Below are positions 9,204 through 16,121 of a stretch of 50,349 nt of DNA, piece after piece. A program made the translations under genes and the position numbers. The notes under the pieces are model-generated. The model searched no databases. It had not been told where the DNA came from and was given only the letters and a program-made list of their open reading frames with translations. The stretch comes from Deltaproteobacteria bacterium UBA1386 (GTDB lineage Bacteria > Desulfobacterota > Syntrophorhabdia > Syntrophorhabdales > Syntrophorhabdaceae): contig DBQU01000043.1 in assembly GCA_002305765.1 (NCBI GenBank), positions 1 to 50,349 on the forward strand, read 5' to 3'. Position 1 is the stretch's first letter, and every line of letters begins with the position of its first letter.

Positions 9204-10214
9204 TCAGAACTGCGAAAGAAACCTGATGTCGTTATAGTAAAATTGACGGATATCGTCGATGCCGAATTTGATCATGGCGATGCGTTCGACCCCCATGCCG
9301 AAGGCGAAGCCTGTGATCTCCTCCTGGTCGTAACCGACATTGCGGAAGACCTGGGGGTGGACCATGCCTGAGCCTAGTATCTCGAGCCAGCCCGTGTCCT
9401 TGCATACCCGGCAGCCCGCGCCCCGGCATATCACGCAGCCTATGTCCACTTCGGCGGAGGGCTCCGTGAAGGGAAAATAGCTGGGCCGAAATCTCAAGGG
9501 TGTGTCGGGCCCGAACATCTCGTGGATGAATATGCTCAGGATCCCCTTGAGATCGGAGAAACGGACGTTCTTGTCCACCATCAATCCCTCGACCTGATGG
9601 AACATCGGCGTGTGGGAGATGTCGTTGTCGCAGCGGTAAACGCAGCCGGGGGCGATGATCTTGACCGGCGGCAGCTGCGCCTCCATGGTGCGTATCTGCA
9701 CCGGCGAGGTGTGGGTCCTCAGGACGACACCGGGTCTTATGTAGAACGTGTCCTGCATGTCCCGGGCCGGATGGTCCGAGGGGATATTGAGGGCCTCGAA
9801 ATTGTAGTATTCCGCCTCGATATCCGGGCCTTCAGCCACGGCGAAACCGAGGGATCCGAAGATCCTTATGATCTCTTCGAGCGTGAGCGTGATAGGGTGC
9901 TTCTTCCCGAAAACCGGGGCGGTGCCGGGCATTGTGATATCGATGAGCGAGGCCCGTTCCCTGTTTTGCCTTTCAATCTCGTTGAAGTGCTTTTCCAGTT
10001 CGCCGATCTTCAGGTCCGCCCACGTCTTGATCTCGTTGATGGCCTTGCCGGCATCGCGCCGCTGGTCCTTGTCGAGGGTTTTGAGCTTATCGAGGTAGTC
10101 GGCGACAACCCCTTTTCTCCCGAGAAGGGATACCTTCACCTGCTTGAGGTCCTCGATGTTCCCGATACGGGATATTTCGCCTTCTATCTTCTCTTTCAGT
10201 CCGCTTATGTCCAA
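9204..10214 (-). CDS. pheS: Phenylalanyl-tRNA synthetase alpha subunit
   Basis: This 336-residue protein has an N-terminal coiled-coil for tRNA contact (residues about 1-90) followed by the class II catalytic core. The core includes GFAVAEGPDIEAEYYNFEAL, the DTFYI/LRTHTSPVQIR motif, FHQVEGLMVD (motif 2 region), a CVICRGAGCRVCKDTGWLEILG segment and motif 3 GFAFGMGVERIAM. The four cysteines of the CVIC...CRVC segment look able to bind a metal; this Cys-rich insertion is found in a subset of bacterial PheS. The neighbours are rplT (8 bp upstream) and pheT. Confidence 0.98.
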   Translation of the reverse strand: MDISGLKEKIEGEISRIGNIEDLKQVKVSLLGRKGVVADYLDKLKTLDKDQRRDAGKAINEIKTWADLKIGELEKHFNEIERQNRERASLIDITMPGTAPVFGKKHPITLTLEEIIRIFGSLGFAVAEGPDIEAEYYNFEALNIPSDHPARDMQDTFYIRPGVVLRTHTSPVQIRTMEAQLPPVKIIAPGCVYRCDNDISHTPMFHQVEGLMVDKNVRFSDLKGILSIFIHEMFGPDTPLRFRPSYFPFTEPSAEVDIGCVICRGAGCRVCKDTGWLEILGSGMVHPQVFRNVGYDQEEITGFAFGMGVERIAMIKFGIDDIRQFYYNDIRFLSQF

Positions 10215-10222
10215 GCGTCACC

Positions 10223-10582
10223 CTAGTGCGTGACCACTGCCTTGACCTTTGCCACCACTTCGCCGAATCCCGCGGGGTCATTGACGGCCATGTCGGCGAG
10301 TGATTTCCGGTTGAGGGCGATGTTCGCGACCTTCAGACCGTTGATAAAGCGGTTGTAGGGTATGCCGTAGGAACGGCAGGCCGCGTTGATGCGGACGATC
10401 CACAGGGACCTGAAGTCCCGTTTCCGTTCCTTGCGCCCGATGTAGGCGTATTTGAGGGCCTTGAAGACGCTCCTTTTTGCCACGCTGTACACGTTTTTCC
10501 TGCGCTGCGTCATGCCCTTCGCAAGCTTGAATATCTTCTTTCTTCTCTGTCTTGCCTTGAATCCTCGTTTTGCCCTTGGCAT
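10223..10582 (-). CDS. rplT: 50S ribosomal protein L20
   Basis: This 119-residue, strongly basic protein begins PRAKRGFKARQRRKKIFKLA, the typical L20 N-terminal extension that threads into 23S rRNA. The globular part contains the NRFINGLKVANIALNRKSLAD signature. L20 is needed for early 50S assembly and in E. coli represses rpmI-rplT translation by binding leader RNA. The order infC-rpmI-rplT-pheS is the conserved bacterial order. Confidence 0.98.
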   Translation of the reverse strand: MPRAKRGFKARQRRKKIFKLAKGMTQRRKNVYSVAKRSVFKALKYAYIGRKERKRDFRSLWIVRINAACRSYGIPYNRFINGLKVANIALNRKSLADMAVNDPAGFGEVVAKVKAVVTH

Positions 10583-10607
10583 GGTCTTGTACCTCTCTTG
10601 AACCTTT

Positions 10608-10805
10608 CTATGAATACGGTATCAGTGACTTGATCCTCTTTGCGTCCGCCGGATGGACGGTGTCGGCCTTTGAGAGCCGTCTTTTCATCTTCGGTGTTTT
10701 CGAAGACAACAGATGGCTGTGGAAGGCCTTGGCGCGTTTTATCTTGCCGCCGGCGGTGACCTTCACGCGCTTCGCCAACCCGCGATGGGTTTTTATCTTT
10801 GGCAT
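10608..10805 (-). CDS. rpmI: 50S ribosomal protein L35
   Basis: This 65-residue basic protein begins PKIKTHRGLAKRVKVTAGGKIKRA and has HLLSSKTPKMKRRL, both diagnostic of L35. It sits between infC and rplT as usual, with an AAGGAGGTT-type ribosome binding site in the 18-bp gap after infC. Confidence 0.98.
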   Translation of the reverse strand: MPKIKTHRGLAKRVKVTAGGKIKRAKAFHSHLLSSKTPKMKRRLSKADTVHPADAKRIKSLIPYS

Positions 10806-10823
10806 CTGAACCTCCTTAAGTGA

Positions 10824-11342
10824 TCACAGGGGGGCAAAGATCATCACGATGTTCCTGCCGTCAAATCTGGACCTTTGCTCCAGTTCCCCCACGTCTTTCA
10901 ATGAATCTACAACCTTTTGCGCCAGCTTCTCACCCATGTCAACGTGGAGGATCTCCCGTCCCCTGAACATGATGATGATCTTCAACTTGTGGCCCTCTTC
11001 GAGAAACCCCCTGAGGTGTTTCATCTTGAACTGGAAGTCGTGTTCCTCGATCTTGAGCCCCAGTTTCATCTCCTTGATCTGGATCACGCTCTGTTTCTTC
11101 TTCGCTTCCTGGGCCTTTTTTGAAAGCTGATACTTGTATTTCCCGTAATCCATGATCTTGCAGACCGGCGGGGAGGATTTCCCCGCCACCTCCACAAGGT
11201 CAAGTTCCCGTTCCCTTGCGAGCCTCAAGGCGTCAACCGTGGGAACGATGCCCAGTTGTTCCCCGTTTTCGTCGATAAGCCGTACCTCGCGAACCCGGAT
11301 CCTTTCATTGATGTTGATGTCTCTGAAGTCTTTTCCTGCTAT
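10824..11342 (-). CDS. infC: Translation initiation factor IF-3, probable AUA start
   Basis: IF3-N (about residues 8-75, with NERIRVREVRLIDENGEQLG and the linker KYKYQLSKKAQEAKKKQ) and IF3-C (GHKLKIIIMFRGRE onward) are complete. The first canonical start would be GTG at 11349-11351, but this G is the last base of the AGGAGG Shine-Dalgarno sequence (11351-11356), so it cannot be used normally. The in-frame ATA at 11340-11342 is 8 nt after that sequence, giving a 172-residue protein. infC is known for rare AUU/AUC/AUA starts that IF3 itself discriminates against, forming an autoregulatory loop; here that is inferred from sequence. The thrS stop codon (11348-11350) lies 5 nt before the ATA, so coupling to thrS is likely. 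Confidence 0.9.
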   Translation of the reverse strand: MAGKDFRDININERIRVREVRLIDENGEQLGIVPTVDALRLARERELDLVEVAGKSSPPVCKIMDYGKYKYQLSKKAQEAKKKQSVIQIKEMKLGLKIEEHDFQFKMKHLRGFLEEGHKLKIIIMFRGREILHVDMGEKLAQKVVDSLKDVGELEQRSRFDGRNIVMIFAPL

Positions 11343-11347
11343 AAGGC

Positions 11348-13063
11348 TCACCTCCTGGTTATATTCTCATCCTTTACCCGGCTTAGGAAATCTTGAAGCC
11401 CGATATCTTTGAGCTCGCCGCCGTCGCGTACGCGGACGGTGAGAGTGTTGCTCTCCATCTCCTTCTTGCCCGCAATTACCATGTAGGGGATTTTCTTTAC
11501 CACACTTTCGCGGATTTTTAAACTGAGTTTTTCGTTCCTCAGGTCTGTTTCGACCCGGATACCTTCTGCAGCGAGGGTATTGGCCGTGTTTTTCACGTAC
11601 GGGGCCTGATCGTCGGTAATGTTCATGACCACGACCTGCACGGGTGCGAGCCAGACGGGGAATTTACCTCCGTAGTGCTCTATGAGAACGCCCATGAATC
11701 TCTCCAGCGCGCCCAGGACGACACGGTGGAGCATGACGGGCCTTTTCCTGATACCGTCCGAGTCGGTGTAATGGAGATCGAAACGTTCCGGGAGGGCGAA
11801 ATCGCATTGGATGGTTGCACACTGCCACTTCCTTCCCAGGGCGTCCTTCAGCTTTATGTCGATCTTCGGGCCATAGAAGGCTCCGTCGCCCTCATTGAGG
11901 TCGTAGGGCAGACCCTCTGTGTCGAGCACTTCCTTGAGGGCCTTCTCGGCCCTTTCCCAATCCTCGTCACTCCCGATGGATTTGGACGGTCTCGTGCTTA
12001 TCTCCATCTCGAACTGGAAACCGAAGATGGCCATGACGTCCTGCACGAAGCGGATGATGGCCAGGATCTCCTCGTGGAGCTGATCGGGACGAAGGAAGAT
12101 GTGGGCATCGTCCTGGGTGAACTCCCTGACCCTCATGAGACCGTGGAGGACGCCGGACTTTTCGTGGCGACAGACGGTCCCGAGCTCAAAGTATCTCAGC
12201 GGCAGCTCGCGGTAGCTTCGCACCTGCGACTTGTAGACCATGATGTGGGAGAGGCAGTTCATCGGCTTGATGCCGTATTCCACCTCGTCGACCTTTGTGA
12301 AGTACATATTCTCGCGGTAGTTCTCGAAATGACCCGACTTCTTCCACATGTCCATTTTCAGTATGTGGGGGCCTACGACGAACTGATAACCCCTTTTCAG
12401 GTGTTCCCGGCGTTCGAAATCCTCGAGGAGCCATCGAAGAAGGGCGCCCTTGGGATGATAGATGACGAGCCCGGCGCCGACCTCATCGGATATGCTGAAG
12501 AGGTCGAGGTCCTTCCCGATCCTCCTGTGGTCTCTCTTTTTCACCTCTTCGAGGAAGGTAAGATATTCCTTGAGTGCCTTTTCGTCGGCGAAAGCGGTAC
12601 CGTAGATGCGGGTCAGCATCTTGTTCCGTTCATCGCCTCTCCAGTATGCCCCGGCCAGGCTCAGGAGCTTGAAGGCCTTGATCTTGCCCGTGGAGGCCAG
12701 ATGAGGACCCCGGCAGAGGTCCGTGAAGGAACCCTGGGTGTATGTGGTCACCTCGTCGTCGCCGATGGCCTCGAGAAGCTCCACCTTGTAAGGTTCACCC
12801 ATTTCCTTGAACATGGCCATGGCATCCTGCCTCCTGACGACCTTGCGTTCAATGGGGATATCTTCAGCCGCCAGCTCGTGCATGCGCTTTTCGATCTTCG
12901 GCAGGTCTTCTTCCGTGAAGCCCGGCTCGTAGTCAAAATCGTAGTAGAATCCCGTTTCTATCGAGGGGCCGATGGCGACGCGGACCCCGGGATAGAGGTC
13001 CCTGACGGCCTGCGCCATCAGGTGCGACGCGCTGTGACGTATCATGTCGAGGTTTTCGTCCAT
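11348..13063 (-). CDS. thrS: Threonyl-tRNA synthetase lacking the TGS domain
   Basis: The protein has 571 residues against about 640 for the usual bacterial ThrRS. It starts directly in the editing domain with the HSASHLMAQAV motif (residues 10-20) and continues with SFTDLCRGPHL. The class II catalytic core follows (MNCLSHIMVYKSQVRSYREL, RYFELGTVCRHEKSG, GAFYGPKIDIKL, VVLGALERFMGVLIEHYGG) and then the anticodon-binding domain (VRVRDGGELKDIGLQ near the end). The roughly 60-residue N-terminal TGS domain is absent: an in-frame TAA lies 21-19 nt before the ATG, so no extension is possible. The ATG follows an AAAGGA ribosome site. It charges tRNA-Thr and edits Ser-tRNA-Thr, and is first in the operon to infC. 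Confidence 0.95.
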   Translation of the reverse strand: MDENLDMIRHSASHLMAQAVRDLYPGVRVAIGPSIETGFYYDFDYEPGFTEEDLPKIEKRMHELAAEDIPIERKVVRRQDAMAMFKEMGEPYKVELLEAIGDDEVTTYTQGSFTDLCRGPHLASTGKIKAFKLLSLAGAYWRGDERNKMLTRIYGTAFADEKALKEYLTFLEEVKKRDHRRIGKDLDLFSISDEVGAGLVIYHPKGALLRWLLEDFERREHLKRGYQFVVGPHILKMDMWKKSGHFENYRENMYFTKVDEVEYGIKPMNCLSHIMVYKSQVRSYRELPLRYFELGTVCRHEKSGVLHGLMRVREFTQDDAHIFLRPDQLHEEILAIIRFVQDVMAIFGFQFEMEISTRPSKSIGSDEDWERAEKALKEVLDTEGLPYDLNEGDGAFYGPKIDIKLKDALGRKWQCATIQCDFALPERFDLHYTDSDGIRKRPVMLHRVVLGALERFMGVLIEHYGGKFPVWLAPVQVVVMNITDDQAPYVKNTANTLAAEGIRVETDLRNEKLSLKIRESVVKKIPYMVIAGKKEMESNTLTVRVRDGGELKDIGLQDFLSRVKDENITRR

Positions 13064-13132
13064 TTTGCTATCCTTTGATTACCCTCTTCCTCTTACACCA
13101 GACCTGAGCAACATTGCCTGAACAGAAAGATA

Positions 13133-13162
13133 TTATTAACATTTTTGTGTTTCTCTTGTCAA
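13133..13162 (-). promoter_or_regulatory. Strong sigma70 promoter of the thrS-infC-rpl-phe operon
   Basis: On the minus strand, TTGACA (13157-13162) is 18 bp from TAATAA (13133-13138) within an AT-rich TTAATAATAT stretch. Predicted transcription starts near 13126, leaving a leader of about 60 nt with no visible T-box. Confidence 0.75.
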
Positions 13163-13276
13163 TTTTATAGTTAATGAATGATGAGGAAAAATGATGGGGC
13201 ACGGGGGGAAGGGGCGGGGGCAGAAGACAGGGGCAGGGATCGGGGGCAGGGCAGAGAGGGGAGCGCGGCTTTCGAC

Positions 13277-13377
13277 AGGACCAATAAGACCTATAGGACG
13301 CTTAGGACCTATAGGACGGCCCGGTTGCACGCTGCGAACTTCACCATATCCTATTATTCTGTCCTATAGGTCCTATC
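13277..13377. repeat. Facing 9-nt repeat arrays, unit AGGACCTAT (locus A)
   Basis: The left arm (13277-13321) consists of successive 9-mers AGGACCAAT, AAGACCTAT, AGGACGCTT, AGGACCTAT, AGGACGGCC. The right arm (13347-13377) holds the same unit on the other strand (TCCTATAGG, TCCTAT). The two arms can pair as an imperfect hairpin around a roughly 25-nt spacer. The 13064-13475 gap otherwise holds the thrS promoter and a G/GA-rich patch at 13199-13262 in which no gene is evident. A near-identical left arm occurs at 32183. Confidence 0.8.
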
Positions 13378-13475
13378 TACCCCCCCACTTTTGCCCCGCA
13401 ACTACCTCTTCCTTGCTTCCCGCCTTTCGGGCTTTTGACACGCAACTTGCAGCCCGAAACCCGCAACGGCTTCTC

Positions 13476-14801
13476 TTACTTCGCGTCCTTCAGGCTGCCT
13501 TTTCTCTTGTAGAGTTCTTCCAGGGGATTGACGTGCTCGACATCGATCGTCAGGTCCTTGACCTGCATCGGGATGAGCCGCACGGCGAGGGTGAGTATGG
13601 CGACGTTGCGCACCATCCGTGTCCCTTCGCGGGAAAAGAGGTATTTTATGATGGGTATCTTCGAGAGCAGGGGAAGGCCGACCTGCTCCTTGTATTCGGC
13701 ATCGTTCACGAATGTGCCGACGACGTACCGCGCGTTGTTCGCCTTGAGGACCCTCGTGGTGGCGAACGTCTTCGTCGTGTATTCGGGGGCCGTTGTCGAC
13801 GCGTTGTAGGTGTGGTTCGCCGTCACGACGCTGATCTTCACGAGCACGTCGACGCGGACCTGGCTTTCGTCGGGTTTGTCCTTCCTGTAGTCGATCGTGG
13901 TCGGTATGACGTCCACACTGGTCTCGAGCTGTTGGTAGGATGTCATGACGTTGTTGTTGAAGTCGGTGCTGAAGATGGGGACCTGCTGGACGTTTGTCAG
14001 GAGGGCCTTGTGGCCGTTGCGGGTGTAGACCTCGCTGGAGACGAGGACCTTGCTCCTGTCAAGGGCCTGGTTGAGCTGGGCGATCTTCGCGAAGGAGACG
14101 GCATTGAGGTCCGCCGACCCCGAGAAGGAATACTGGGCCGACTCCGAGGACTGCAGGAGCATCCCGGCGGAGCTCGAGATCGTCGCGCCGATGATATCCG
14201 GACCCAGGGTAAGACCTACGTTCATCGCGTCGTCATCGCTCAGTTCGCGGAGACTCGCTGATATGACGATCATATGCGCCTGGTTCTGGTCGGGTATGAA
14301 GCGTTTCAGGAGGAGCAGTTTTTGATGCAGTTCCTCCTTTTCTCCCATGAGGATGAGCATGGGAGTGAAGCCGCCGGCGGAGTAAACGATACCCCTGACC
14401 TTGCCGAGGGCGCCGGTCTGTTCGAGCTGCGAGATGAGGTCACGCATCGCCTGCACGCTCTCCCTGTCGAACAGAATGGTGGCGACGGTTCCATCGGGAC
14501 TGATCTTGAAATCGAGGGGGCTCGCCTCTGCTTTCAGTGGAGTTTCGGAGGTGCCGGCACCGGCCGCTACGGTCTGTTCGCCGCTTTTTATGTTACTGAG
14601 CGGTTTATCCGAATCCGTCGACGACCCTGCCCCGCCCGATGGCTCCGACGGAGCAGATGTCGCGCCCGTGCCGGAAGACTGCCCGGGTGCGATGATGGTG
14701 GGCGGCGTCATCGGCCCCGCCCAGGCCGCGGATTGGCACAGGACCTGCGAGATCAGCAGAAACGCCGCGATGATCTTGAAAGATGTGCACCCAGTCAGCA
14801 C
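13476..14801 (-). CDS. Secretin-domain (GspD/PilQ-like) protein
   Basis: This is a 441-residue protein with a signal peptide (residues about 8-29, FKIIAAFLLISQVLCQSAAWAG) and a Ser/Gly/Pro-rich linker to about residue 95. The C-terminal half resembles the secretin C-domain: VEVTP-like VDVIPTTIDY, then VGTFVNDAEYKEQ, and the VPLLGDIP-like motif GLPLLSKIPIIKYLFSREG, ending in strands ILTLAVRLIP. Secretins form outer-membrane multimeric channels for type II/III secretion or pili. No other secretion or pilus gene is next to it and the N domains are short, so it is an orphan secretin-like protein of unknown cargo. The start is GTG, since no ATG is available before the signal peptide. Confidence 0.75.
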   Translation of the reverse strand: MLTGCTSFKIIAAFLLISQVLCQSAAWAGPMTPPTIIAPGQSSGTGATSAPSEPSGGAGSSTDSDKPLSNIKSGEQTVAAGAGTSETPLKAEASPLDFKISPDGTVATILFDRESVQAMRDLISQLEQTGALGKVRGIVYSAGGFTPMLILMGEKEELHQKLLLLKRFIPDQNQAHMIVISASLRELSDDDAMNVGLTLGPDIIGATISSSAGMLLQSSESAQYSFSGSADLNAVSFAKIAQLNQALDRSKVLVSSEVYTRNGHKALLTNVQQVPIFSTDFNNNVMTSYQQLETSVDVIPTTIDYRKDKPDESQVRVDVLVKISVVTANHTYNASTTAPEYTTKTFATTRVLKANNARYVVGTFVNDAEYKEQVGLPLLSKIPIIKYLFSREGTRMVRNVAILTLAVRLIPMQVKDLTIDVEHVNPLEELYKRKGSLKDAK

Positions 14802-14823
14802 ACTGTGTTCCTTAATTGAGGAT

Positions 14824-14861
14824 CACGAAACCGGCATCGGCATCTCGATGCCGGTTTCGTG
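14824..14861 (-). terminator. Strong hairpin after the thaumatin-like gene
   Basis: Perfect 16-bp arms (CACGAAACCGGCATCG and its complement) surround a 6-nt loop between the stop of the thaumatin-like gene and the start of the secretin gene. There is no T-run on either side, so it may be an attenuating or mRNA-stabilising hairpin rather than a classical intrinsic terminator. Confidence 0.6.
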
Positions 14862-14906
14862 TCGGTTGCCATGCCATGCAACACCGGCACGGGGCCGCCT
14901 GCCGCC

Positions 14907-15845
14907 TTACGGGCAGAAGGTGACCTCATACGCGGTGGCCACGCAGGAAAAGGTACTGTTGTTGTCATCCTGCGGCCAGGCGTACGCGTCGGGGCATTTC
15001 TTCTTGAAGAAGTCCGAATACGATGTGGACGGGCAGTTGCCTGCATCGTTGCGGTTCACGGGACCGAAATAGCTTCCCGTGCAGCAATACTTCGAATTGG
15101 CCATCCTGTCCGCGTGACCCGCGTCGAATGCCTGGCAGGCGCTGGTACAGCCCACGAGGGTCCCGCGTCCGTTGCGGACCTTCAGGTCGTTGAGACAAGA
15201 CGTCTCGTCTTTAACGCTGGTTTCCTGGACGAAGTCGAATTTGCAGGCCGAGACCCCACAGCCGTACTTGTCGTTGCGCGGTTTCTTGATGATCGCCGTG
15301 GGTTTGATCTGTATCGGCAGGTTGAAGCCGTCGACGAAACTGAGGTCGTAGAAATCATTGCCGTTCTGATCGAAGCGGAATTCCGCGAGGCCCTTCGGAG
15401 GCGCTCCGCCCACACCGGCCTTGCAGTGCAGCTGGTCGCCGCATCCGCCGGTCTCGCAGAGCCCGACGTTGGTGTTCTTGAAATCGCACCCGGTGCGGGG
15501 ATAGAAGTTGCCGCTCCAGACCATGTTGTTACCGCACCCCTTTTCAAGGTTGACGGTGATGGTCTGACGGCCGCCCTGTTTGGCGAGCTTGTCGCCGCCG
15601 TTTCCGGGCATGGCGAAGAAGCCGCTTCCGCAGTCCTTGCCTTTGTCGCTCGTTATTACGGCCCACCAGACATCCACCTTGCAGTTGTTGACGAATGTGA
15701 CGGTTCTCGTGTTGCCAGCCGTTTGCTTGACCATCGTCGCGCCGCTTCGGGGTCCCATGCGCTGGGCATTAAGCGGAACGGTAAGGACCATCAGAAAAGC
15801 GAGGGTGCAAATAGTGAAAAGAACAAACCCCTTCCATGATGTCAT
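14907..15845 (-). CDS. Secreted thaumatin-family protein
   Basis: This is a 312-residue protein. Signal peptide residues 1-27 (hydrophobic FVLFTICTLAFLMVLTV, cleavage after LNA) precede a domain that follows the thaumatin/PR-5 pattern: TVTFVNNCKVDVWWAV, a GNFYPRTGC segment, CETGGCGD, LAEFRFD, YDLSFVDGFNLPIQIKP, the GCTSACQAF helix and a C-terminal YCCTG...CPDAYAWPQDDNNSTFSC...YEVTFCP. The acidic-cleft residues (R in FYPRTGC, E in LAEFRF, D in YDLSFVDG and in AYAWPQDD) are recognisable. The mature part has 18 Cys against 16 in plant thaumatins. The start at 15845 is supported by AGGAGG 9 nt upstream; a longer frame running into the tRNA is not credible. Plant members include antifungal and beta-glucan-binding proteins; the role here is unknown. 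Confidence 0.88.
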   Translation of the reverse strand: MTSWKGFVLFTICTLAFLMVLTVPLNAQRMGPRSGATMVKQTAGNTRTVTFVNNCKVDVWWAVITSDKGKDCGSGFFAMPGNGGDKLAKQGGRQTITVNLEKGCGNNMVWSGNFYPRTGCDFKNTNVGLCETGGCGDQLHCKAGVGGAPPKGLAEFRFDQNGNDFYDLSFVDGFNLPIQIKPTAIIKKPRNDKYGCGVSACKFDFVQETSVKDETSCLNDLKVRNGRGTLVGCTSACQAFDAGHADRMANSKYCCTGSYFGPVNRNDAGNCPSTSYSDFFKKKCPDAYAWPQDDNNSTFSCVATAYEVTFCP

Positions 15846-15912
15846 AGAAATTCCCTCCTCATTGTTCCAGAGATAGAAGCAAAATGATGTCAGCTGCCAT
15901 CGGCACCAACTG

Positions 15913-15940
15913 TGTATATTGTGATGTGATGAAGATACAA
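15913..15940 (-). promoter_or_regulatory. Putative promoter of the thaumatin-like gene
   Basis: On the minus strand, TTGTAT (15935-15940) and TATACA (15913-15918) are 16 bp apart, downstream of tRNA-Val and about 70 bp before the start codon. Confidence 0.45.
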
Positions 15941-15943
15941 AAA

Positions 15944-16018
15944 TGGTAGGCGCTAGGGGTATTGAACCCCTGACCTCTACCGCGTCAAGGTAGCGCTCTC
16001 CCACTGAGCTAAGCGCCT
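15944..16018 (-). tRNA. tRNA-Val (anticodon GAC)
   Basis: The complementary strand gives acceptor AGGCGCT/AGCGCCT, a D-arm GCTC...GAGC, an anticodon stem CTACC/GGTAG with loop TTGACGC (anticodon GAC), and a T-stem AGGGG/CCCCT with loop TTCAATA. Discriminator A and an encoded CCA lie at 15944-15947. Confidence 0.97.
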
Positions 16019-16029
16019 ACAGCAATCCT

Positions 16030-16059
16030 TTTATATCAACTATGTGGAAAAAAAGTCAA
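16030..16059 (-). promoter_or_regulatory. Promoter of tRNA-Val
   Basis: On the minus strand, TTGACT (16054-16059) and TATAAA (16030-16035) are separated by 18 bp and sit about 12 bp before the mature tRNA 5' end. Confidence 0.65.
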
Positions 16060-16076
16060 GACAAACTTTGGGGGGA

Positions 16077-16109
16077 GGGCCGGGGTCTTTCGTGTGACAA
16101 CCCCGGCCC
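16077..16109 (-). terminator. Terminator-like hairpin after clpB
   Basis: The 10-bp GC-rich arms GGGCCGGGGT/ACCCCGGCCC surround a 13-nt loop just beyond the clpB stop codon. Only a weak T-rich tract follows on the minus strand. Confidence 0.6.
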
Positions 16110-16121
16110 TTCGTATGAAGC

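Noticed and set aside
11340..11351. GTG start for infC
   Set aside because: The GTG overlaps the AGGAGG ribosome binding site, leaving no spacing; ATA eight nt downstream is better placed.
13064..13135. Frameshifted TGS domain or T-box upstream of thrS
   Set aside because: An in-frame TAA closes the frame, upstream codons in other frames do not resemble a TGS domain, and the 60-nt leader has no T-box features.
13277..13377. Possible CRISPR array
   Set aside because: The units are 7-9 nt, contiguous and degenerate, without unique spacers of constant length, and no cas gene is present.
15846..16004. Longer N-terminus of the thaumatin-like protein
   Set aside because: The extension would run through tRNA-Val and lacks a ribosome site, while the ATG at 15845 has AGGAGG and a proper signal peptide.
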